DNA of 24,486 nucleotides from Schoenoplectus triqueter (Eukaryota; Streptophyta; Magnoliopsida; Poales; Cyperaceae), in the NCBI GenBank assembly GCA_964058805.1, contig CAXKVV010001257.1, positions 1-24,486 on the forward strand, read 5' to 3'. The number at the start of each line of letters is the position of its first letter. Position 1 is the first letter of the stretch. Below the pieces are notes generated by a model, which did not search any database, was not told the origin of the DNA, and was given only the letters and a program-made list of their open reading frames with translations. Of the stretch, positions 10,183 to 19,200 are shown piece after piece. Made by a program: the position numbers and the translations under genes.

Positions 10183-11757
10183 TCAAGCAGCACCATTCTG
10201 CTCAATCTTCTTTTGTAGTTCTTCTTTTTTCGCACCGACGAACTTGTCGATCTGTTTGCCTTCCTTCACAAAAATGAAGGTCGGCATTGCCTCTATGTCC
10301 CATTCTTGTGCGACGGCCTGTTGATCAGTTATCAGATGGCTTAATTACAATTAAGACTGATATAATGTTCACAAATAATCAAGAACCAGAAAACAGATAA
10401 GAAAAAAGTATAGTTAACCACAGCAAACTAAATAATGAAATCTTTAGAGAGTCGATGTTTTACAAACTTATTTGCTTGCGCAAGCAAAATTGCAAATACA
10501 GAGGCGGATGGAGGTGGAGCACCTGCCTCTCTGAATTTTTTTTGTACTAATATCTTTGTTTTTATGTATATTTTCAGAAAAAAAAAATTAGAAAATATAC
10601 TTATTTTGCCCCCTGAAATAAAATTTAATATTTGCCCCCTTAGAAGAAAGTCTGAATCCGTCCCTGGTTGTGGTATGATTCTTTCATTCATTATGCCAAA
10701 AATATATATATGATTTTAGGACCAGCATGAATTATCACCTTTTTCTGTTGGTTTTGATGTAATGTAATTTCCTCAACTTTTCGTTTGAGTATAATTGTTT
10801 TTTTTCTTCTTCTTATGTAAATAAAGGTCCTTTCCTTGGAGATCAAGGCACAATGAGAATTAGACGGCAGTTTTCTCCTAATCAAGCTTGTTATTATATA
10901 CATGTAAAGAACTACCAAAGATCAAAGCTAATTACATTGGAGATTTAATTTGACAACAGTTCCAGATTTGTGGGGCAGATTATTGCAATTAGTATAAAAA
11001 AGTGACCTTGAGCTGATCAACATCGACTTTGAGGAAAATAATCTCAGGGTATTTCTTCGCAAACTCGGCAAAAACCGGCGCAATGACACGGCATGGACCG
11101 CACCATGAGGCCGTGAAGTCAATCACAACCTGAAATGAAAACAAATTAAATTTTAGAAACAACTACTGAATACCTTCTGGAAAAGATACTGTTGTATGGT
11201 TTTCATTTACCACATCTTACTGGGAAGCTGAATATCTCTTTTTCTTTTTTCCTCTTTTTTCTTTTTGAAAATTTTGCACAGATTGCAAAATCATGAGCGG
11301 ATATTAAACACTCAACCTTTAAATAGAATAATCCTAATATTTTTTACTAGCTAATTGAGCTACCACCCGTTTCCGCTCTCTTTTCTTTTTGCTGTTTCAA
11401 ACAATAAATAAAAAATATTTCTTTCACTTGGTCGACTCATGGCAACCCAAGCCCCAAGCTTACAAATACATCCACAAATCCTAATAATCTATTCGAGGCC
11501 TGATAGAAGCAACAGTGTATGCACATATATCGTATAATGTATAGGTAATGTAAACAAGATGTTCAGAGAAATTGAAGCGCAGCAGTCTGTATTTTACTGG
11601 AAATACCCCCCATGGAACATAGATTAGTAAATTCAGAAAGGGAAAGAATGAATTAATCGATTTTAGGGAATAAAATTACCAATTTCTTAGACTCATTGGC
11701 TTGCTCCATCTGCTGCTTGTATTCATCGATGGTGTGGCAAGCGATCACAGATTCCAT
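10183..11757 (-). CDS. Thioredoxin h-type, 111 aa, three exons
   Basis: The exons, in reading order, are 11757-11680, 11129-11007 and 10317-10183. They have GT-AG introns, junctions between codons, and a stop at 10185-10183. The product is a cytosolic disulfide reductase of the h class, which is usually recycled by NADPH-thioredoxin reductase. The active site WCGPC is at residues 35-39 (codons 11105-11091). The buried acid Asp30 lies in VVIDFTASW, and the cis-proline Pro79 in EAMPTFIF. The N terminus ([13 protein letters not shown]) carries the VIACHT motif of subgroup I h thioredoxins, with no transit or signal peptide. The length is normal for the class. Intron 2 (10318-11006) holds a MITE and intron 1 (11130-11679) a SINE-like relic; neither touches a splice site. 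A TATA box at 11867-11873 fits the start. The gene looks complete and functional. Confidence 0.95.
10499..10666. mobile_element. Short MITE (CAGAGGCGGAT type) in thioredoxin intron 2
   Basis: One end reads CAGAGGCGGATGGAGG and the other, on the opposite strand, CAGGGACGGATTCAGA, so the ends are related inverted repeats. The 168-bp body is AT-rich with two short C-runs (GCCCCCT) and encodes nothing. This end type is common among short hAT-like MITEs of plants. I could not find an 8-bp duplication at these boundaries, so the exact ends or the superfamily may be off. Confidence 0.55.
11235..11369 (-). mobile_element. Decayed tRNA-derived SINE-like relic in thioredoxin intron 1
   Basis: Read on the minus strand, GGTAGCTCAATTAGCTAG (11364-11347) resembles a tRNA A box. 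About 30 bases on, GGTTGAGTGTTTAATATCC (11317-11299) resembles a B box. A run of about 35 bases dominated by A and G (11269-11235) would be the A-rich tail. The order and spacing fit a tRNA-derived SINE transcribed in the same direction as the host gene. The match is by eye and the boxes are imperfect. Confidence 0.4.
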
Positions 11758-11866
11758 TATTTTCTCTTCTCCCCTCTCTCTCTCTCCTTTCTTCGGGTTC
11801 GCAAATCGCAAATCGCTAGGAATCAGGCTGCGTAAATAATTGATGCGGCACCTCCGAGCAAAATGG

Positions 11867-11873
11867 ATTTATA
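11867..11873 (-). promoter_or_regulatory. TATA box of the thioredoxin gene
   Basis: The minus strand reads GTCTATAAATCC. It lies 110 bp before the start codon at 11757, so transcription would start near 11840. The intervening leader is GA-rich (GAGAGAGAGAGGGG at about 11788-11772 on the minus strand), as in many plant housekeeping leaders. Confidence 0.65.
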
Positions 11874-13199
11874 GACGAAGTTCAATTTTAAATTACGACA
11901 TTGCCCTTCGTGTTCTTGGTTTTTCTGCGGTTTTGATTGTGCTTCCATTTGTGTTATTTTGCAAAAATAGTTTACTTGTTTTAATTTAAATCGAACAATA
12001 AATGTTTTCTAATATATATATATATATTTGCTTCAACATTATATTTCGAATCTTTAATCATTACAAATAACTTTTTCTGACAGAAACACACAATAATGAA
12101 ATTTGCGCCGCAGAATAACCTGATATGTTATGACTAATGAGATATGTACGCACCAAGGTTTGTGCATAATTGCATACGTATTAACAATATCGACCGTAAG
12201 AATGGGAAATTTCTAGCAACTTTTTAAACAGCTGAATCGATAGAGTAATAAAAAAAGTAAAAAAAAGTAAAAAAAAAAACATACTTTTACTCACTTCAAT
12301 TCAATCAAGACTTCTCAAAGAGAAAATTCAATCAAGAAATACACTTTCGAAAAAAGAAAAAGAGATTGCAGTTCCGATAATTAAATGATTATGAATATTT
12401 TTTTTAAATCTGAATAAAAAGATGGATCACTACAAATGCGATCTACAAAATTTGAAGTATATAAAAATTTCCGAGTTTGTCTATTATAAAGTAATCGTGG
12501 ATGCAGGATTTCGATCCAAAGGAGTTGTAATATTTTATCAAATTCAAATAAATTATTGGATACTAAATAAAAAATTGACAACTCAACATAAATTCTTGCC
12601 TAACAAAAAAATATCAAAATAATATCTTTTTGCATATAAAAATAACAAAAATATAAAACTCAAAATAATAAATAATCAAATCCTTAAAGAAAATTTGGTT
12701 TCAAGGAACTTCATATTTTAAAATATTTATATAATTCTTTTATTATTCATGGTACTAAATATTTTTTCTCAATGAAAATAATTAAATAATTCAGAAGGGT
12801 CAAAAATAAAATTCAAAAAAATCAAATTAATAAAAAAAATTAACACAGAGCACTATTTTTATCAGCTGACCCTGATAGTTAGTGCATCCGCCCCCTGAAA
12901 GTAACACTATTAATTAATTGTATTGATAAATAATCTCAAGAAAAGTGAATGAACACCGGGAGGGAAAAAAAAATCTGATAAATGTCTAGTGTTTTTTCTT
13001 GTGCTGAACTAACCATAACTCATAAGGGAGTCAATGTCCATTGTTCTTATACGTAGAAAACATTCATGTTACCTCGTTATTAAGGGGGAAAAGAGATGGT
13101 TCATATTTGGTCCATAAAGACATAATAAGTTTCCGTTTAGTTACGAACTTACAATCCTCATATTTAATATGATCAATTCATACATTAGTATAAATATTT
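11874..13199. other. AT-rich intergenic DNA
   Basis: No gene is recognised. There is a short (TA)n tract at about 12013-12028 and A-rich runs near 12250-12280. Frames at 12381-12622 on both strands are chance. Confidence 0.5.
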
Positions 13200-13330
13200 A
13201 ATTAGGTCTGAGTTATCGGCCATGGAGGATCTGATACCATAGAACAGAAAAAGCTTTTGTTGTATTAAATTTGTATTTACATTATGAATTTTGTATCCCC
13301 TTTACATTCTTATCTGGCATCACTATTCAT
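13200..13330 (-). mobile_element. Ty1/copia-like relic: LTR end, primer-binding site and gag start
   Basis: Read on the minus strand, a stretch typical of a copia LTR end (AATACAACAAAAGCTTTTTC and TGTTCTA) runs into TGGTATCAGAT (13239-13229). Ten of these 11 bases match the primer-binding site complementary to initiator-Met tRNA, which is usually TGGTATCAGAG. Five bases on, an ATG (13223-13221) opens a frame beginning MADNSDL, as copia gag genes often do, but it stops after 12 codons. This is a decayed 5' fragment. Neither the far LTR end nor the polyprotein is visible. Confidence 0.5.
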
Positions 13331-14431
13331 GGTGATGAATGTATGAAAAACTCTAATTATAGTTGTACTAAAAGATAAGAATTAGAAGCTGCTATCTGTG
13401 AGAAAAACATGACCTTCTATTTTATTTGGAGATAAATCAAAACTTATATTTTCTAATGGATTATCGTTGATGAGATGAATTGCTGCTCTCAATTACTTGT
13501 GCGCTGGACTTCCCCAGTGGTTCTGTGACATATTTGATTCTCATTAGTGTAAATCATTTTACTACGTTTTTAACAATTTGTAGAATCAAATTTCATTACA
13601 AATGATTCAACATAATTACATAAATTATTATTGACACTGTCTCACATGTTCAAACTTCAAAATGCCCTAAGAGGAAACATTGATATAAAATAAAATTGGA
13701 TTCCGAACTGTCCTCAGAGCCTACAACAAAAAAAAAATCCATCGCAAATTCACTTAATTTGTTTGTTATAAATGATATACAATAAAACATAAGGATAGAA
13801 ATATGCAAATATTTACGCATCCATCCAAGAGCTATACAAGAGCATCTTCATTTGTTTCTATGCATTTTAAATTTATGGAAATTTATATGGTCAATGATAA
13901 TTTGCACTTTTGCAGCAAATTCACGTGCAGCGGTGCAGGTAATACGACCAGTCCATTTAGTAAAAAAAATGACCACAAAAGCAAAAAGAAAATGTGAATT
14001 GTGAACGGAAATTAAGGTGGTTGAAAGAAGTGTGAAACGAATAACGCGGTGACAACAACTGGATATGTAGGACATAAACGCAGATGAGAAGTGACTAACG
14101 TTTTCTATGCTCCGTTAAAAAAATGACCCTCTTTATTTATTCCCTTCTATGCAGCTTGTTTAATTGACAAGCACCCATCCAAAACGCTTTAAATTTACGA
14201 AGAGGAACCTTTATTTCTTAAAGAAAAGAAAAGCTGATGATGATAACAACATATGCGATTAATCGAAGCAGCACCTCAAGTGAAAGTTACCAAGTGTTAT
14301 AGTCGTATATGACAATTGCAAGCTAAGTACGTATACATTCTCTCTTCGGTTTCACCAAAGAAATTCAACATGAAACTTCACTGATTCGACCATTTGAACG
14401 ACGACGACTACAGTTCTACTAGGTGCTTGAA
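13331..14431. other. Intergenic DNA, possibly including decayed LTR sequence
   Basis: The part nearest 13330 could be the remaining LTR of the copia relic, but no boundary is visible. No gene, RNA or other repeat is recognised. The frames at 13803-14075 overlap on both strands and lack domains. Confidence 0.4.
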
Positions 14432-14448
14432 ATATATATATATATATA

Positions 14449-14792
14449 GTACTGTGAGCTTAAGCTCTAAAAAAATATATTAAATCATCTCGAAATTTTA
14501 ATTTATCATTCTTATTAAATTCTTTATATAAAAATCTTATGTGATGCAAAAATTTGGAGTGTTTTGAACGTTTTAAGTTACCATTTTTATTTTTTTAAAA
14601 TGATGTTCAAGTATTAAATATATTATTATTATTATTAGAGCAGATTTTTAAATATTAAAAATCATAACTTAAAAAGCTCAAAACGCTTCAAATTTTTGCA
14701 TCCCATGAGATTTTCATATAAAGAATTTAATAAGAATGATAAATTAAAATTTCGAAATGATTTAATATGTTTTTTAAGTTAAGCTCACGGTA
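14449..14792. mobile_element. Fold-back MITE inside a (TA)n microsatellite
   Basis: Two arms of about 120 bp (14450-14575 and 14665-14792) are inverted copies of each other and match at most positions by eye. Landmarks are GTGAGCTTAA at the outer ends and AAATTTTAATTTATCATTCT with its complement in the middle of the arms. The loop contains an (ATT)n run near 14620-14636. The element encodes nothing. On both outer sides lies a (TA)n tract (14432-14447 and 14801-14819), so it appears to have inserted into a TA microsatellite. A transcript could form a long hairpin. Confidence 0.75.
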
Positions 14793-14837
14793 TCTCTACT
14801 TATATATATATATATATATCAAAGCTATTTGCTTTCA

Positions 14838-14873
14838 TTTTCTATCGGATGTTATCGGACATACGATAGAAAA
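14838..14873. repeat. Small perfect hairpin
   Basis: TTTTCTATCG (14838-14847) and CGATAGAAAA (14864-14873) are exact inverted copies around a 16-base spacer. There is no flanking T-run or gene that would suggest a function. Confidence 0.5.
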
Positions 14874-14879
14874 AGAACA

Positions 14880-15585
14880 TTAGTTCCTAGTTCTTTTTTA
14901 GATTTGTGCTTTTAGTTCTCCTCTTTTCTCTATTATGTCTCGCTACAATGTTTGTGTTGCTTTTAGTTTGAGATCTTTTACGTTAGGCGGCTCTCAAAAT
15001 CTGTGAAGCTTTACTCTCACAAAATTTACATAATTAATTTTGCCTGTCAAATTACAAAATAGGCCACACATACCAGACCACAAGGACCGAAAAAAAAATT
15101 CAAAACTAAGTAGAACCGTGTAGAGCAGTAAAATCTAACTAAAAAAATCAACATGATACCAAACAAAATATTAAAGAACTTTAAAAAGGACAATTAATAG
15201 ATCCTGCCGCTTAAGAAATGACATCATTTAATTTGCTAACGTAACCTCAGGCCTTAAAAATTTTCATAGATGGCAATGCTCAAAACAATAAACCCATAAA
15301 AGAGTATCTAAAGAACTTGTTAAGAGAACTGTAAATATACATTAATTATTAGCTATTCAAATAAGATAACCGCATATGAACAGAGCTATAATATACAATG
15401 ACCATCCCTTCAATTTCTATAACCAGAACCCAATTGAAAATAATAACAATAATAGTAACCAAAAAGGATATCACATCAAGAACTAAAAAATAAAAAAATA
15501 TATATAAATGAAAGGGGGAAAATCTAAAAGAAAACCTATACAAATTAAAAGGTCAAGACTATTGCCCACTCAAGAACGCAAACAG
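14880..15585. other. Downstream flank of the flippase gene
   Basis: Nothing coding is recognised. The part nearest 15585 must contain the flippase 3' untranslated region. No single poly(A) signal stands out. Confidence 0.4.
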
Positions 15586-16251
15586 TTAAGAAACTGTTTG
15601 GATAGTAATAGATGGAATTTTTTTATGTAATCTACCCTTCAAATGCCTAATTTTTGCCTCAACCCTGGCCGTAAATCCTATTTTCGTTTTTTGCCGTGCC
15701 TTTGACCTCTCTCTCTTCCACATGTCATGATCCTCTAAATCCTTCTTATAATACTTGATTTCCTGTATCACATGGTGATCCAATGGGTTGCATGCACGCT
15801 GATATGAGATGTGTACCAAATATGGTAAATTACAAACTACACCGATCAAAAGAGTGGAAAACCAGTATATGGCTGCTGGACCTAACGCCTCTAGAAGTAT
15901 CTTAAATGCATTGCGAGATATCAATGGAGAGGCTGCACCATAGGCAAGGAGAAATAGGTACCAGGATGCAATACTGCCCCAGACAAAGAGATGTTGAATC
16001 CAAGTGAAATGGGACATGGTCAAGGCGATTTGGATATTTACAGCCCAGATAATGCACGTGAACATGGCAGTACCTACAGCGGCCATGTCGGCTGTTTGCC
16101 CGTCAGAACGGAAGGCAGACTGGCTGGAGAAGATTGAAATGGAGAGGAAGTACAGCACCAGGGAGGAGTACAGGCCATTACCCATCCACCCAAGGATGCG
16201 GTACCAGTCAAAGAACAGATTTTTTGGGCCCTGCTGGTATAGAGCAGGAAA
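15586..16251 (-). CDS. Flippase last exon, membrane spans 7-10 and C terminus
   Basis: It starts [18 protein letters not shown] and includes [52 protein letters not shown] and the basic tail. It ends [13 protein letters not shown] and a stop. This tail after the GFTAR region is somewhat shorter than I remember for Arabidopsis members of the group. Confidence 0.95.
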   Translation of the reverse strand, partial: FPALYQQGPKNLFFDWYRILGWMGNGLYSSLVLYFLSISIFSSQSAFRSDGQTADMAAVGTAMFTCIIWAVNIQIALTMSHFTWIQHLFVWGSIASWYLFLLAYGAASPLISRNAFKILLEALGPAAIYWFSTLLIGVVCNLPYLVHISYQRACNPLDHHVIQEIKYYKKDLEDHDMWKRERSKARQKTKIGFTARVEAKIRHLKGRLHKKIPSITIQTVS

Positions 16252-19200
16252 CTGTGTACCAAAGATAAATGAACATGCTTAGTTAAAGTTTGTAAAAGGA
16301 TTTAGAACTAAAAACTTAAGTTTAAGCTCATTTAACATCATATTAGCAGCTCAAAATTCAAATGATTATACATTTATAATATTGACTCTACAACACTTTT
16401 TTACAGATCCCTTATAAAACTGATAAAGCTTGAAGTCAAAATGGTACTTTTCGAACAATTGTGCTAATTCATCAAAGCAAAACAATAGGATGATAAATCT
16501 ACAATGTTTTGCTTATTGATATGGTTAGATTTCCATCCAATATTTTGGTTCTCTCTTTTATCCTTTTCTCATTTACTGGAAAGCACTAGGAAGGGATGGT
16601 AAGCCAGATCTTTACTGCTTTACAGAAAATGTGGGTCACAGCATTACCTGTAAACAAACTTCTGATGAGACATCTTGCTCGAATGCACCAAGAGATATAA
16701 CTGGCAAAGATGTCAGTACCACATTGAAGAGGAGCATGTACCAGTCATCATAGACTGATTGACCAGAGAATCCAGTAAAAGCCTCGAAGTAGAATATTGT
16801 CAGGCCAAAGGCTATGTTTTTGTAGAAGAAGTAGCATATCTATTCGCCATTAGAAAAAAAAATAGTACTCACATTAAAGGAGCTCAACTCTTTGAGTGGT
16901 ACACACTAAAAAATGATGACAATATTTTTACTAATTTCATACCATTTGAGCTATCCTTTTGTAGCACCAGTGGCCATGTACAACAAGAAGCCGCTCAAGA
17001 AACCGAAATTGGGATATAGCAAAGTCACTGGCCATAACAGCCTGTGTAAATTATAAATAGATATGTGAATAGCCAGACAAGTAATGAACATAAGAATTAT
17101 TTAAATAAAGATGATAGTTTGACATTACAGGAATAGTTTGTTGGCTTTGACATGCACCTTTTAGATACATTGGAATCTCAGTTGGGGAAACCATCACATG
17201 AACTTTAAATCAAGGAACAATTCAATACCAATTTCCGCCCAATTTTAGATATGTTGAAATACTTGAACATATCTAGTCCTAGTTGTATCGGTTTTATTAC
17301 TTTGTCTCTCAACCAACACGAGTCGACACCAATTGAGGAAATCTTTACCTGCATTCCTTCCACACCACTTATACCTACACCAATGTCAGCTTCTTGAATC
17401 ATGCCAACATCATTTGCACCATCTCCTATTGCTAGTGTTGTCTTACCTGTACCTTCCTTCACAAGTCTCGTCACCTAAGCAAAATAAATAAATAAACTGA
17501 AGTAAATAGTAATGTTAGCTCAAAAGTTAACATGCAGCTAAAAAAAAGATAGTAAAACTAAAGGTTCATTCTTTCTTAATCCCAGCTTTGCAATGAGCAA
17601 ATACGGTATTTTAGTAAAAATCAAAATTAACAGGGTTGTAGATGAGGTGTTTTATTGACTGAATGATACCAGAGCCTTCTGTTTGGGAGACACACGGCAG
17701 CAGATGACAGAGGCACAGTCAATGGCGAGTTCAAGAAATCGTGCCTTCAAGTCATCGTTGAGGGCATGTGTCAAAGTCTTCCCATCTATAATTAATGCAA
17801 ACGCAGCATCTGGGTCCCGCTCAAGCTTGACCATCTGGATGGCATTGGAGATTTGGAGGGAGAGGTTCTCCTTCGCTGCCTGCTCAGAAAAAAGCAAAAT
17901 CTACCACGTCTAAAGTTCCTTATTTGTGTCTTTGTAATTCTTCTCTAGCCTACCTACCTACTCTCCCTCTCAAGACAAAAGGGCTAACAACTGTATGCAA
18001 ATCAACCTTGTAGTTTTTTTTTTTTTTTTTTGGGGGGGGGGGGGTATAATGTCATTAAGAGGAACATTTCTTACTCTATTAAATACAAGTTCCAAACCTT
18101 GTCTACATTTCCAATCATTTTTTTTTCTGTTTTAGCATGCTGCTTTGTTATTGGAAATTTGGTAGTTCGATATCCAAATGAATTTGTGTTCTTTTCATTC
18201 TTTTCTGTACCAAAGACAGGGGAGTCATTTGGTTTGTTTAGATAATTTTGAATAGAAGTGGTTGAACTAAACTGGTGAACCATACTGGAATATAAACCCT
18301 GGTAAAGTTGTACTAATCCATGCTGCAACAATAAATACTCTAGAAGAATACTTTCCCTCTGCTCCTAAGGACATGGATGCAAAGAGAAACACGACTCCCT
18401 TTTGGCTAAGCAATTTAACAATTCTCACGACGATAGAAAAATTCGCATTTAATTAATTTTAGCAGTGGCCAACACTCGAGCCAGATGATTTTGTCCTGAC
18501 TAGAAGGGAGGAGAGACCAAACTGCATGAATTGTAAGGTTACACCTGGCGAGTGTGTTGTCACATAACACAAACTTTTGGTGGCTGATTTTTGTTTTCAG
18601 ATATGCGTTCGGCGAGATAGAGGCATGAAAATAACAAGAACGAGGTGATGGAATCTCAAAGGGGACGTTTCTCAGGTGTTTAAGAATAAAGTTATTGTAG
18701 AAGGATCGTTGAACGAAGGTGAGGATGCGGATAATATATGGAAGAAGATGAACGAAGGTGAGGTGTTTGGAGTAACTAGAGAAATAAACGTGAACCTAAA
18801 GACACTTGGTGGTAGAATGATGAAATACAAAAGGCTATCAATGAGAAGAAAGAATGTTACAGACGTTTACATCACAACAAGAGTGATGAAAACATACAGA
18901 AGTACAAAGAAGCAAGAAGAAACGCAAAAAAAGCTGTGAGCGAAGCAAGGGGTCAGGCATACACGGACTTGTATCGGAAATTAGATACGAAAGAGGACGA
19001 AAATGATGTCTACAAGATGACTAAACTTCGAGAAAGGAAGACAAGAGACTTCTACCAAGTTAAATGTATTAAGGATGAGGCTGATAGACTTTTGGTGAAA
19101 GATGAGGAGATTAAGAACAGATGGAGAGCATACTTCGACAAGCTATTCAACGACGAGAGTGAGAAAATCGCGATCGAGTTGGACGACTCAATTGACACCA

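Noticed and set aside
10428..10713. Frames on both strands in thioredoxin intron 2
   Set aside because: They cross the MITE and are intronic.
16004..16282. Antisense frame opposite the last flippase exon
   Set aside because: Shadow of the coding strand; the minus-strand protein is clearly the real one.
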